A DNA stretch of 11,975 nt from Anaerolineae bacterium. GTDB taxonomy: Bacteria > Chloroflexota > Anaerolineae > Anaerolineales > Villigracilaceae. The notes beneath the pieces were generated by a model that did no database searches, was not told the origin of the DNA, and was given only the letters and a program-made list of their open reading frames with translations. The stretch spans positions 1-11,975 of the forward strand of contig RFJH01000046.1 in the NCBI GenBank assembly GCA_003694975.1, in the 5' to 3' direction. Position numbers and translations under genes: made by a program. Positions 1 to 7,890 of this stretch are shown one piece after another (the first letter of the stretch is position 1; each line of letters starts with the position of its first letter).

Positions 1-75
1 CGCACCTACTCGGCCACCGTCTTGGCTTCTACCATTAGAGCGATCCCTGTGATCAAAAGATTTTTCGGATAGATA
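1..75. other. Window edge, no gene recognised
   Basis: This is the downstream flank of the SDR gene. I see no convincing coding region, tRNA or terminator hairpin here. The minus strand carries only a nine-codon ATG-to-stop frame and an A/T-rich patch (AAAAATCTTTT) just after the SDR stop codon. Confidence 0.5.
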
Positions 76-741
76 CTAAGCGATTTCGACAATCTGCCCG
101 GTGAGCACCTCGGGGTCACAAAGGCCCAAGACGACGTCCATCACATCGGCCTGCACCGAGCGGGCGTAACCGAGGCCCTTCAGGCCGGTGCCGATGGCGT
201 GAACGCGCACCCCGTACGATTCCAGTTCGCGCGCTGCCTGTAGCGTAAGCCCCAGAAGCCCCATCTTGCTGGCGACATAAGCAGCACGGTCGAGTGCCTC
301 GTATCGACCCGCCAGTGGAACAACGTTGATAATCACCCCCCCACCCTGAGCACGCATAATACGTCCCACAGACTGAGTCATCAGGAAGGCGCCGGTCAGG
401 TTGACATCCAGGGTGCGGTGCCAATCCCAATCGTCCATCTCGAGGAGAGAAAAAGTCGGCTCCACGTTCGCCGCGTTGACCAGGATGTCAATCTTCCCCC
501 AGACATCCGTCACGGCGTTGACCAGAGTCTGCACGGCGAACTTTTTGGAGACATCCTGCACAAAGGCACGCGCCTCCCCTCCGCTCGCATTGATGGACTC
601 CACAACCCCGTCCAGATTGACCGGCGAAATGTCGTTGGCCGCCACACGTGCGCCGCGTGCGCCAAATCCCTCTGCCAGGACGCGTCCCACCCCGCGCCCT
701 GCACCGGTCACCAGTGCCACACGACCTTTCAAATCATCCAT
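76..741 (-). CDS. SDR-family oxidoreductase-like protein lacking the catalytic Ser
   Basis: A short-chain dehydrogenase/reductase-like protein of 221 residues, slightly shorter than the usual 240-260. The Rossmann cofactor motif TGAGRGVG is at residues 12-19, an NAAN variant of the NNAG motif at 89-92, a conserved Asn at about 114, and the active-site pair Tyr155/Lys159 in YVASK. The catalytic Ser normally lies 13 residues before that Tyr, as in NxSS. Here the segment reads NVVPLAG with Pro142 in its place. The usual PG motif after the last core strand is also changed (AIGTGL). The ATG at 741 is preferred because GGAGG lies 5 nt upstream; an in-frame GTG at 759 also exists but lacks that spacing. 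The gene starts 14 nt after the stop codon of the M23 peptidase gene, so the two are probably co-transcribed. The fold assignment is secure. Substrate is unknown, and normal SDR catalysis is doubtful. Confidence 0.85.
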   Translation of the reverse strand: MDDLKGRVALVTGAGRGVGRVLAEGFGARGARVAANDISPVNLDGVVESINASGGEARAFVQDVSKKFAVQTLVNAVTDVWGKIDILVNAANVEPTFSLLEMDDWDWHRTLDVNLTGAFLMTQSVGRIMRAQGGGVIINVVPLAGRYEALDRAAYVASKMGLLGLTLQAARELESYGVRVHAIGTGLKGLGYARSVQADVMDVVLGLCDPEVLTGQIVEIA

Positions 742-755
742 GTGTTCCTCCAGAC

Positions 756-1469
756 TCACCCGCTTTCGCCGCTTTCTTCGCAGCGTGGCACCTGATCCGG
801 GTTATGCCGCGCGTTCAACGGGAGGCCGAAATACGGCGAGGGGTCGAGGGTGTTGCGTATCTCCAACTCGTTGCGAAACGAACCTTTGCCGTCGCCCAGG
901 ACAACGGAAAAGTGCAAATGTACACCGACCGGGTTCATCGGATCACCGGAATAATTTCCCTGATAGCCAAGCAACGTCCCCGCTTCCACAGGGACATCAT
1001 ATGTCCCCGGGGGAAAGGCGTCCACGATATAGGAATGGCCTTCCTGATCGGCCATATGTGTGTAATATAACCAGATTTGCCGGCCCGCTTGGAGAGGGTC
1101 ATCCGGCACGCGCACAATAACGGCGGACTTCCACTCCGGCAGGCGCGTCAGGTAGCCCGGGTAGGCAGAGAAAACCGGCGTCACTCCAGGGGGTGTTCCG
1201 GCAAAGATATCTATTCCTTGATGACGATGCCCAGGGCGGAATGAATCATCCCACAGGAACCCTATCAGGCCATCGGTAGGGAAAAGAAAGGGAGCATCCC
1301 CGCAACGCGTCCCCGCCTGCATGGCCCACTCAGGGTGAGCATCCGGTTCACTCAACCAGGCGCGCAGCACGGTCAGGCGCGCTGCGGTAGGGCGGATGTA
1401 GCGGTAAAAGAAATACCCTCCCACCAGTGCTCCAACAAAAAGGACGGAGAGCAGAAAACGTTTTGACAT
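756..1469 (-). CDS. Membrane-anchored M23 family (LytM-type) metallopeptidase
   Basis: A predicted zinc peptidase of 237 residues, probably acting on peptidoglycan cross-bridges outside the membrane. Residues about 4-22 form a hydrophobic segment after a Lys/Arg-containing start, consistent with an uncleaved N-terminal anchor. The M23 domain follows: HQGID gives zinc ligands His83 and Asp87, YTHM supplies His138, and HLH supplies His184 and His186. These match the HxGxD, H and HxH signature of lysostaphin/LytM enzymes. A longer frame opens at 1562, but the ATG at 1469 directly precedes the signal-anchor and gives a normal protein. No clear SD precedes it; a TATAAT box lies only 9 nt upstream, suggesting a leaderless or very short leader transcript. 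The SDR gene follows 14 nt downstream. The divergent neighbour alr also belongs to cell-wall metabolism. Whether the enzyme is a hydrolase or a degenerate regulator cannot be told, but all metal ligands are present. Confidence 0.85.
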   Translation of the reverse strand: MSKRFLLSVLFVGALVGGYFFYRYIRPTAARLTVLRAWLSEPDAHPEWAMQAGTRCGDAPFLFPTDGLIGFLWDDSFRPGHRHQGIDIFAGTPPGVTPVFSAYPGYLTRLPEWKSAVIVRVPDDPLQAGRQIWLYYTHMADQEGHSYIVDAFPPGTYDVPVEAGTLLGYQGNYSGDPMNPVGVHLHFSVVLGDGKGSFRNELEIRNTLDPSPYFGLPLNARHNPDQVPRCEESGESG

Positions 1470-1478
1470 AGCGGGGAG

Positions 1479-1484
1479 ATTATA
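1479..1484 (-). promoter_or_regulatory. Candidate -10 box for the M23-SDR operon
   Basis: A perfect TATAAT on the minus strand ends 9 nt before the ATG at 1469. With the usual 6-7 nt between -10 box and start point, transcription would begin 2-3 nt before the ATG, so translation would be nearly leaderless. I see no good -35 element at 16-18 nt, so this call rests on the -10 box alone. Confidence 0.4.
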
Positions 1485-1553
1485 CTCGCTTCGGACCCTG
1501 CCGGACGCTACCATCATGGACAATGCACCAGCCGGTCGCCTCGCGCGGGAAAA

Positions 1554-1562
1554 TGGTATCAT
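1554..1562 (+). promoter_or_regulatory. Candidate extended -10 promoter for alr
   Basis: TGGTATCAT is a TGn-type extended -10 element differing from the ideal TATAAT at one position. It resembles the stronger TGGTATAAT in front of the glycine riboswitch. It would start transcription near 1569 and leave a leader of about 68 nt before alr. No clear -35 element is visible. Confidence 0.35.
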
Positions 1563-1636
1563 CTATGAGTGATCACAGGATAGTACAGCGTACACCGTCA
1601 GGAGACCCTTTTCGTCATCATGCATGGAGGCAACCG

Positions 1637-2758
1637 ATGAACGCAGAGCGTTACTCAACCTGGGTCGAAGTGGACCTGGATGCCATACGGCAGAACGTGG
1701 CCATCATCGCCCAACACACAGGCGTGGCAGTGATGGCGGTGGTCAAGGCCAATGCCTACGGCCACGGGGCCGTTCCCGTGGCAAAGGCCGCGCTAGAAGG
1801 CGGCGCTTCCTGGCTGGCCGTAGCCCGTCCGGAGGAAGGGTTGGAACTGCGCGAAAACGGCCTGGACTGCCCCATCCTCCTGCTTGGATATACCCCTCCG
1901 GCGATGGTCGAGACCGCGATCCGGAACCATCTTTCCATGACGGTCTGGCGAACGGAACACATCGAGGCCGCCGACCGCGTCGGGCAAAGGCTGGGCATCC
2001 GGGCACGTCTGCACCTGAAAGTGGATACCGGCATGAGCCGCCTGGGCGTGCCGCCGGAGGAAGCGCTTCCTCTGGTGCGGCAACTGGCATCGGCACGCGG
2101 CGTCTCTTTCGAGGGAATCTTCACCCACTTCGCCCGCGCGGACGAGGCCGACCCTACCCCAACCGATGAGCAAGAGCAACGGTTCCGTGATCTACTGCAA
2201 TCCCTGGAAGCAGAAGCCCTGCGTCCGCCCTGGGTTCACGCGGCGAACTCGGCTGCTTCCATGTATCGCTCCAGTGCGCACTTTGATATGGTGCGCCTCG
2301 GCATTGCCATGTACGGTCTGCACCCCTCTTCAGAAGCCCCTCTTCTGCCAAAAATGCGTCCCGCGCTAACCTGGAAAGCCGTGCTCAGTCACGTCAAGGT
2401 ACTTCCCCCGGGTCGTGGTGTGAGTTACGGCCATGAATACGTCACCTCGCACCACGAGCGCATCGGCACGATACCGGTCGGATATGCCGACGGCTTCCGG
2501 CGATTACGCGGTAATGCTGTCCTGGTCGGTGGGAAACGTGTGTCGGTCGTGGGGCGCGTCTGCATGGATCAAATCATGGTGCAACTGGACGCTGTGCCCG
2601 ACGCTCGCCCCGGTGACGAGGTGGTACTCATCGGGCAGCAAGGAGGAGAGAAAATCACGGCGGAGGACGTGGCCAGGACCTGGGGGACAATCAACTACGA
2701 GGTGACCTGCGCCATCGGACCGCGCGTCCCGCGCATCTATCACGATACGCGCGCGTAA
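1637..2758 (+). CDS. alr: Alanine racemase
   Basis: PLP-dependent alanine racemase converting L-alanine to D-alanine in the cytoplasm for peptidoglycan precursors. The 373 residues match the family length. The PLP lysine is Lys37 in AVVKANAYGHG; KVDTGMSRLG lies near 128-137, HAANSAA near 201-207 and VRLGIAMYG near 219-227. The second catalytic base is Tyr264 in GVSYG, and the C-terminal domain closes with GTINYEVTCAI. An in-frame ATG exists at 1523, but the ATG at 1637 is chosen because GGAGG sits 6 nt upstream and the protein then begins at the normal N-terminus (Trp-Val-Glu-Val-Asp-Leu). It is the only plus-strand gene, divergent from the M23 peptidase and convergent with livF. It stands alone, without acpS, ddl or another usual partner. 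Racemases for other amino acids share the fold, so the substrate is assigned from overall similarity. Confidence 0.95.
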   Translation: MNAERYSTWVEVDLDAIRQNVAIIAQHTGVAVMAVVKANAYGHGAVPVAKAALEGGASWLAVARPEEGLELRENGLDCPILLLGYTPPAMVETAIRNHLSMTVWRTEHIEAADRVGQRLGIRARLHLKVDTGMSRLGVPPEEALPLVRQLASARGVSFEGIFTHFARADEADPTPTDEQEQRFRDLLQSLEAEALRPPWVHAANSAASMYRSSAHFDMVRLGIAMYGLHPSSEAPLLPKMRPALTWKAVLSHVKVLPPGRGVSYGHEYVTSHHERIGTIPVGYADGFRRLRGNAVLVGGKRVSVVGRVCMDQIMVQLDAVPDARPGDEVVLIGQQGGEKITAEDVARTWGTINYEVTCAIGPRVPRIYHDTRA

Positions 2759-2810
2759 CCTGCCGCCGGCGTTCCTCCTCCATGGCGAGAAGAGAACCCG
2801 ATAAGAAAGA

Positions 2811-2843
2811 CAAAAGGCTGCGGACAGATAACCGTCCGCAGCC
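2811..2843 (-). terminator. Intrinsic terminator after livF
   Basis: A perfect 10-bp stem (GGCTGCGGAC pairing with GTCCGCAGCC, loop of 8 nt) lies 26 nt beyond the livF stop. On the minus strand it is followed by TTTTGTCTTTCTT, a good U-tract. On the plus strand the bases after the stem are not U-rich, so it serves the liv operon well and alr only poorly. Confidence 0.85.
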
Positions 2844-2868
2844 TGAATGTTGAGGTCTTCCAAGGCGT

Positions 2869-3582
2869 TCACCCGCCCAGGTAAGCCTTTTTCACATCCG
2901 GGTTGTTGAGCAGGTCTTCGGATTTGCCTTCCAGGACGAGGTTACCGGTCTCCAGGACGTAGCCCCGCTGGGCAAATTGCAGCGCCATGCGGGCGTTCTG
3001 CTCCACGAGAAGGATCGTAGTGCCTTCCTTATTGATATCTTTCAAGGCCTTGAAGACATCCATCATCAGAAGAGGCGCCAGTCCCATGGATGGCTCATCC
3101 AGAAGCATCACGCGGCGGGCACTCACCAGAGCGCGCCCTACGGCGAGCATTTGCTGCTCACCACCGCTCAGCGTGCCCGCTTTTTGATTGATGCGTTCCT
3201 TCAGGCGAGGGAAGATGGAGAAGACACGCTCCATATCGCGAGCGATGCCGGCAGTGTCCTTGCGGGCAAAAGCAGCGAGGCGGAGGTTTTCCATCACGGT
3301 CAGATTCTCGAAGAGGCGACGTCCTTCCGGGACATGGGAAATCCCCAATTCGGCCACTACCTTATCCGCGGGGTAATCGAGCAGGTTCTTCCCATCAAAG
3401 GTGATCTTCGACCCCGGCTCCACGGGGATCAGACGCGAAATGGCACGTAGTGTGGTGCTTTTCCCTGCCCCGTTGGCACCGATAATGCACACGATCTCGC
3501 CCTCGTCAACCTGGAAACTGATGCCGTGCAGCGCCTTGATGTTGCCATATGAAACGCGGAGATTTTCAATGGTGAGCAGCAT
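2869..3582 (-). CDS. livF: Branched-chain amino acid ABC transporter, LivF-type ATPase
   Basis: Cytoplasmic ATP-binding subunit of the importer, 237 residues. Walker A GANGAGKS is at about 35-42, the signature LSGGEQQ at about 138-144 and Walker B VMLLDEP at about 158-164. The switch position reads VEQN, with Gln where most ABC ATPases have His; this is usual in LivF proteins. The C-terminus (NPDVKKAYLGG) is also LivF-like. The ATG overlaps the livG stop codon by 1 nt (TGATG) and is preceded by an AGGAGG-rich stretch. It should pair with LivG as a heterodimer under the LivH/LivM channel. The terminator downstream makes this the last gene of the operon. Confidence 0.95.
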   Translation of the reverse strand: MLLTIENLRVSYGNIKALHGISFQVDEGEIVCIIGANGAGKSTTLRAISRLIPVEPGSKITFDGKNLLDYPADKVVAELGISHVPEGRRLFENLTVMENLRLAAFARKDTAGIARDMERVFSIFPRLKERINQKAGTLSGGEQQMLAVGRALVSARRVMLLDEPSMGLAPLLMMDVFKALKDINKEGTTILLVEQNARMALQFAQRGYVLETGNLVLEGKSEDLLNNPDVKKAYLGG

Positions 3583-4352
3583 CAGACCTCCACCTCCTTC
3601 CCCAGATAGGCCTCGATGACGACGGGGTTGTTACGAATTTCCTCCGGCGTGCCCTCGGCAATGACCTCGCCGAAGTTCAGAGTCTGGATTGTTTCGCAGA
3701 GTTCCATGACGAACTTCATGCGGTGCTCGATGAGGAAGATGGCCATCCCGATCTGGTCGTGCACTTTCCGGATGATTTCCATCATCTGAATCAATTCTTC
3801 GGGATTCATGCCGGCAGTCGGCTCATCCAGGAAAAGGACTTTTGGCTCGGTCGCCAGGGCGCGGGCGAGTTCTACGCGGCGCTGGATGCCGTAGGGCAGG
3901 CTGGTCACCAATTGATCGGCGAACTGAGCCGCGCCGACCAGATCGAGCAACTCCATGGCCAGTTCCGTGTTGGCCTTCTCCTCAGCCTCACGTTTCGCCG
4001 TGCCGAAGAACGCTCCTACCAGGCCATAAGTCAACTTGGAGTAACGCGCCATCTTCACATGCTCGAGGACGGTGAGATAGCGCCAGAGACGCATATTCTG
4101 AAAAGTGCGCCCCAACCCTCGTGAAGCAATCTCATTCGGCTCCAGATGGGTGATGTCCTCACCCTCCAGCAGGATGGTTCCTTCCGTGGGATGGTAGACA
4201 CCCGTGATGAGATTGAAGATCGTGGTTTTTCCTGCGCCGTTCGGGCCAATCAGGCCGCGGATCTGTCCTTTCTCAATGGTGAGATTGTAGTTATGGACGG
4301 CGCGCAAACCGCCGAACCAGTGAGTCATGTTTCGGACTTCAAGCAGTGCCAT
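3582..4352 (-). CDS. livG: Branched-chain amino acid ABC transporter, LivG-type ATPase
   Basis: The second ATP-binding subunit, 256 residues. Walker A GPNGAGKT is at about 36-43, Walker B VLFLDEP at about 172-178 and the switch His at about 210 in LIEHR. The signature region reads LPYGIQRRVELARAL in place of LSGGQ, which is normal for LivG. The ATG at 4352 has AAGGAG 6 nt upstream and yields the usual N-terminus MALLEV; an in-frame ATG at 4376 lies further inside livM and lacks support. The start lies inside livM, overlapping it by 14 nt, which suggests translational coupling. The C-terminal VVIEAYLGKEVEV is typical of LivG. Confidence 0.95.
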   Translation of the reverse strand: MALLEVRNMTHWFGGLRAVHNYNLTIEKGQIRGLIGPNGAGKTTIFNLITGVYHPTEGTILLEGEDITHLEPNEIASRGLGRTFQNMRLWRYLTVLEHVKMARYSKLTYGLVGAFFGTAKREAEEKANTELAMELLDLVGAAQFADQLVTSLPYGIQRRVELARALATEPKVLFLDEPTAGMNPEELIQMMEIIRKVHDQIGMAIFLIEHRMKFVMELCETIQTLNFGEVIAEGTPEEIRNNPVVIEAYLGKEVEV

Positions 4353-5670
4353 GGCCCGCTCCTTTCGACGTTTCACCCTTCGGCAGGAACAATTTCTCGA
4401 TCTCGAACTCGGTGAAAGCCACCAGGCCGGTCGGGCGGTAGATCATGATCAGGATCAACATAATCGGGATGATGATCCACTTATAGATTTCGAGTGGTCG
4501 CAGCGCCTCACTGATCAGGTTCAGGCTAACCGCGCCGACAATCGAACCCGTAACCGAGTTCAGGCCGCCAAAGTAGACCATCGCCAACACTTCGGCCAGT
4601 TTGCGAATGCCAAAGGTATCCGGGTTGATGTAGTGCAGCACGTGGGCAAAGAGACCACCGGCCACACCGGCCCAGAAAGCGGCGAAGAGAAAAGCCACCA
4701 TCTTGGTTTTGCGCGTGTCCACCGTCATGGCCGTCGCGGCCAGTTCGTCATCGCGCACCGCGTTGAGCGCTTTCCCCATCGTGGAACGCACAAAATTGTT
4801 CATGATCCAGACGGACAACACAGTCCATACAAACACGATGGGTAGCGTGGCATAATCCGGCTGATTGGCCACACCGCGCGCACCACCCACGACCTCCATG
4901 TTCTCAAACAAACTCTTTACCACGAACATGAAGGCCAGCGAGATGATGGCCAGATAGTCGCCGCGCGTGCGGAAAGAAGGAATAGCCACCAGAAGCGCGC
5001 CGATGGCCGAAACCACACCTCCCAGCACTAACCCCACTGGGAAGAAATAGGGCCCCCATGAGGGAGGAAAGATAGCCTCTCCAAACCGATTGTCGTTGAC
5101 GAAAAGTACCAACGTGAAGACAGATGCCGTATAAGCGCCCAGTGCCATGAACCCCGGATGGGAACAAGAGAACTCTCCCATGTATCCGTTCACCAGGTTC
5201 AGGCTCAACGTGACGATGATGGCAATCATCGTCAGGCGAGCAACCAGGATGCGATAATCACTGATGCTCGCCCACAAATGCAGGTCGGCATACAGGAGGA
5301 GCAAGTGTACCAACGCGGTGACCAGTAAAGGATACCGCATCAAGTAAGCAGCGATCCGGTTGAATAGGGGAGCCGTAAAGCGGGCTACCAGGCCAATGGG
5401 TACTACGTAGATCAGCAAGATGTAAATCAACACGCTAGGGATCCGAATCGGATCACTCAGCACGACCACCACGCCAAGCAGCGCGGGAACTTTCGACATG
5501 CCCAACAGGTAGGCGAGAGGCAGGCCGACAAGACGCTCCAGTCCGACGGCCACCAGGATAGCGACAAGCCAGCCCAGCAAAGGCACAGAACGGTACGGTT
5601 CCCAGGCTTTCAACAGAGCAGCACGGAAGCGCTGTCGCGTGGAAGGCGGTGAAACGGTTTCGGTAGTCAT
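4339..5670 (-). CDS. livM: Branched-chain amino acid ABC transporter permease, LivM-type
   Basis: Integral membrane permease of 443 residues, close to the longer (about 420-residue) LivM proteins. After a polar N-terminus of about 25 residues come many hydrophobic segments. Two LivM hallmarks are present: RGDYLAIISLAF in the middle and the cytoplasmic coupling loop GKALNAVRDDELAATAM, which contacts the ATPases. The last segment is followed by RPTGL and a charged tail. The ATG at 5670 has AAAGGA 6 nt upstream; an in-frame ATG at 5700 would add ten residues and is less likely. It begins 32 nt after the livH stop and overlaps livG by 14 nt. It should pair with LivH to form the channel. Confidence 0.94.
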   Translation of the reverse strand: MTTETVSPPSTRQRFRAALLKAWEPYRSVPLLGWLVAILVAVGLERLVGLPLAYLLGMSKVPALLGVVVVLSDPIRIPSVLIYILLIYVVPIGLVARFTAPLFNRIAAYLMRYPLLVTALVHLLLLYADLHLWASISDYRILVARLTMIAIIVTLSLNLVNGYMGEFSCSHPGFMALGAYTASVFTLVLFVNDNRFGEAIFPPSWGPYFFPVGLVLGGVVSAIGALLVAIPSFRTRGDYLAIISLAFMFVVKSLFENMEVVGGARGVANQPDYATLPIVFVWTVLSVWIMNNFVRSTMGKALNAVRDDELAATAMTVDTRKTKMVAFLFAAFWAGVAGGLFAHVLHYINPDTFGIRKLAEVLAMVYFGGLNSVTGSIVGAVSLNLISEALRPLEIYKWIIIPIMLILIMIYRPTGLVAFTEFEIEKLFLPKGETSKGAGHGTA

Positions 5671-5702
5671 CCTTGTTCCTTTCTGCAATCCTGGTCTCAT
5701 TG

Positions 5703-6638
5703 TTAGAGCCGCAGCCGCGCGCTATAGGGCTCGCCGAAGAAGCCATGCGGACGGAAGGTGAGGATGATCATGATGATGCTGAATGCGATCAGGTTCCGCA
5801 TTGTCGAGGGGAAAATGGTCGCGACAAAAATCTCAATGAACCCTAACAGGAACCCCGCCACGCCGGCGCCCAGGATTGAACCACGGCCTCCCAAAATGGC
5901 CGCCACAAAGGCTTTCCACCCAAAGAGGATACCCATGTTCGGATCCAGCACCGGGTAGGCTGTGCCGTAGAGTATTCCTCCTGCCGCTGCCAACGCCGAT
6001 CCCAGGCCAAAGGTCATCAAAGCAACGGTGTTCACCGGGATTCCCATCAAGGGGACCACCACGTAATCATACGCCATAGCGCGCATGGCCATTCCCCATT
6101 TGCTACGTTGAACGAATTGATGCAATGCAACGGTGAGCAAGATCGAAATTCCAACGATGAGCATTTTCTTGTTCGTAATGCTCACGCCGGCAACGGTAAT
6201 CGTTTGCGTGGGGATCAGGTCGGGGAACAAACGGCGTTGAGGACCAAGGATAGCCAGATTGCCGGTCTCCAGAATAATGCCGATCATCAAGCCGGTAATG
6301 GCCGCCGAGGCACGCGGGGCGTTTCGCAGGGGACGGTAACCGATGCGCTCAACCAGCATCCCCACGAACGAGTTCAGAATCATTGAGATAATCAACGTCA
6401 ACACCAGCACAAGCGCCAATGTGACGCCCTCCGGCAAAGCCACCACACCCGTAGAAGCCAGCGCAAGCAACCCGGTGGAGACGAAAAAGCCGATGTAGGC
6501 GCCGACCATGAAGATGTCGCCGTGTGCAAAGTTGAAGAGGAACAGCACACCGTACACCATCGAGTAGCCAATCGCGATCAGGGCGTAGAAACTTCCCCAC
6601 TGCAACGCATTGACCAGATTTTGCAGGAAGAATGCCAT
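5703..6638 (-). CDS. livH: Branched-chain amino acid ABC transporter permease, LivH-type
   Basis: The other channel subunit, 311 residues, almost entirely hydrophobic with about eight predicted membrane segments. The N-terminus (FLQNLVNALQWGSFYALIAI) and the motif NFAHGDIFMVGAY are characteristic of LivH. The coupling loop is KWGMAMRAMAYD followed by LMGIPVN. The ATG has AAGGAG 8 nt upstream. It is 88 nt downstream of the substrate-binding protein gene, with a hairpin in that gap. Confidence 0.94.
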   Translation of the reverse strand: MAFFLQNLVNALQWGSFYALIAIGYSMVYGVLFLFNFAHGDIFMVGAYIGFFVSTGLLALASTGVVALPEGVTLALVLVLTLIISMILNSFVGMLVERIGYRPLRNAPRASAAITGLMIGIILETGNLAILGPQRRLFPDLIPTQTITVAGVSITNKKMLIVGISILLTVALHQFVQRSKWGMAMRAMAYDYVVVPLMGIPVNTVALMTFGLGSALAAAGGILYGTAYPVLDPNMGILFGWKAFVAAILGGRGSILGAGVAGFLLGFIEIFVATIFPSTMRNLIAFSIIMIILTFRPHGFFGEPYSARLRL

Positions 6639-6667
6639 CAGGACCGCTCCTTATTATGATCTTGGGA

Positions 6668-6703
6668 GAGGAGGCGGGGCGGAACACCCACGCCCGCCTC
6701 CTC
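6668..6703 (-). promoter_or_regulatory. Stem-loop between the binding-protein gene and livH
   Basis: GAGGAGGCGGG at 6668-6678 pairs perfectly with CCCGCCTCCTC at 6693-6703, an 11-bp GC-rich stem with a 14-nt loop. No U-tract follows on either strand, so a full intrinsic terminator is unlikely. Such hairpins after periplasmic-binding-protein genes often protect the upstream mRNA from 3' exonucleases or slow read-through, so that binding protein outnumbers permease. That role is an inference here. Confidence 0.6.
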
Positions 6704-6726
6704 CGTTCCTTCTCGGAACTATTTAC

Positions 6727-7890
6727 CTACGGGCACACCTGCTTGTAGAAGGTGAACTTACCCTCTTCGCTGATGCGCACGATCACGGCGCATTTGATCG
6801 GGTCGCCCTCTTCGGTGAAGGTCATATCACCGGTGATGCCGTGGAACTCCTTGATGTTGGCCATGGCATCACGCACGCACTTGCGATCCGCTTTGATGTC
6901 GCCGGTCAGTTTGCCGCAGTTCTCGATGGCGGTCTTGACGATGTTGAGGGAGTCCCAGGTCAGCGCGGCGACATCGTCCGGCACGTAACCGTACTTGGCA
7001 TTGTATTTGTCGATGAACTCCTTGGTCGCGCCGGTCGCGCCTTCGGCAGCGTAGTGCGTGCTGAAGAACAGGCCGTAGCAGTCTTCACCGCACAGGTTGA
7101 CCGTCTCGGCGGAGCCCCAACTATCCGAGCCGACAATCGGCCCCGTGAAGCCCAGTTCGTGCGCCTGTTTCACGATCAAGGCCACCTCGTTGTAATACTG
7201 AGGGGCAAAGATGAACTCGGCGCCGGCGTCCATGATCTTGGTCAACTGAGCGCTGAAGTCCGTATCACCGGTGGTGAAGGACTCAAAGGCGACCACCGAA
7301 CCCTCGCCATGGAGTTCCTCCCAGGCCTGCTTGAAGTACTCTGCCAGGCCCTTGGGGTAGTCACTGGCGATGTCATAGAGCACACCGGCCTTCGTGAAAC
7401 CGAACTCGTCGGTGACGAAGTTGGCGATCACCGGGCCCTGGAAGGGATCCAGGAAGGGTGTGCGGAAGACCCATGGACGATCCTTCGTTGTGGCCGGGTT
7501 GGTGGACCAGGGGCTGATCATCGGGGTCTCCAGATCGTTGGCGACGGCGCCGGCGGGCACAGCCTGCTTCGAGGCCTGCGGGCCGACAATCACCAGCACC
7601 TCATCCTGGGTGATCAGTTTGGTGTTGACCGCGGCAGCCGATTCGCCTTTGGACTCGTTGTCCTCGATCACGAGTTCCACTTTGTAATCTTTGCCACCCA
7701 CGTTGATGGTACCACCGATCTCCTCCAGCCACAATTCGGCAGCGAACTTCGTGCCCTCACCGACTTTGGGAATATCGCCGGTGATCGGAGCGTTAATCCC
7801 GATCTTGATCGTGGCCGGTGCAGCCGGGCCACAGGCCGCCAACACGAAAGTGGCAATCAACAGTACGGCAACGAACTTCATGTGTTTCAT
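6727..7890 (-). CDS. livK: ABC transporter substrate-binding lipoprotein, LivK/HAAT type
   Basis: Extracellular amino-acid (or related ligand) receptor of the type I periplasmic binding protein fold, 387 residues. The N-terminus is a lipoprotein signal peptide with lipobox LAAC, lipidated Cys20, followed by a short Pro/Ala linker. The mature part begins TIKIGINAPITGD, typical of the Leu/Ile/Val-binding family. Several Cys (CGEDC in the middle; NCGKL, KCVRDAM, IKCAV and QVCP near the end) could form disulfides. The ATG at 7890 has GAGGAG 6 nt upstream; another in-frame ATG 9 nt downstream is less well placed. It is first in the order K-H-M-G-F. The true ligand cannot be read from sequence: family members bind Leu/Ile/Val, other amino acids, amides or urea, so the symbol denotes type only. 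Confidence 0.92.
   Translation of the reverse strand: MKHMKFVAVLLIATFVLAACGPAAPATIKIGINAPITGDIPKVGEGTKFAAELWLEEIGGTINVGGKDYKVELVIEDNESKGESAAAVNTKLITQDEVLVIVGPQASKQAVPAGAVANDLETPMISPWSTNPATTKDRPWVFRTPFLDPFQGPVIANFVTDEFGFTKAGVLYDIASDYPKGLAEYFKQAWEELHGEGSVVAFESFTTGDTDFSAQLTKIMDAGAEFIFAPQYYNEVALIVKQAHELGFTGPIVGSDSWGSAETVNLCGEDCYGLFFSTHYAAEGATGATKEFIDKYNAKYGYVPDDVAALTWDSLNIVKTAIENCGKLTGDIKADRKCVRDAMANIKEFHGITGDMTFTEEGDPIKCAVIVRISEEGKFTFYKQVCP

Noticed and set aside
401..1120. Plus-strand open frame of 239 codons opposite the SDR and M23 genes
   Set aside because: It is antisense to two well-supported genes with SD or motif evidence, and its translation shows no recognisable domain.
1523..1636. 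N-terminal extension of alanine racemase
   Set aside because: The extra 38 residues have no counterpart in the family as I know it, and the ATG at 1637 has a well-spaced GGAGG.
2811..2843. Bidirectional terminator also serving alr
   Set aside because: The stem is symmetrical, but the plus-strand bases after it (TGAATGTTGAGG) do not form a U-tract, so only the minus-strand role is claimed.
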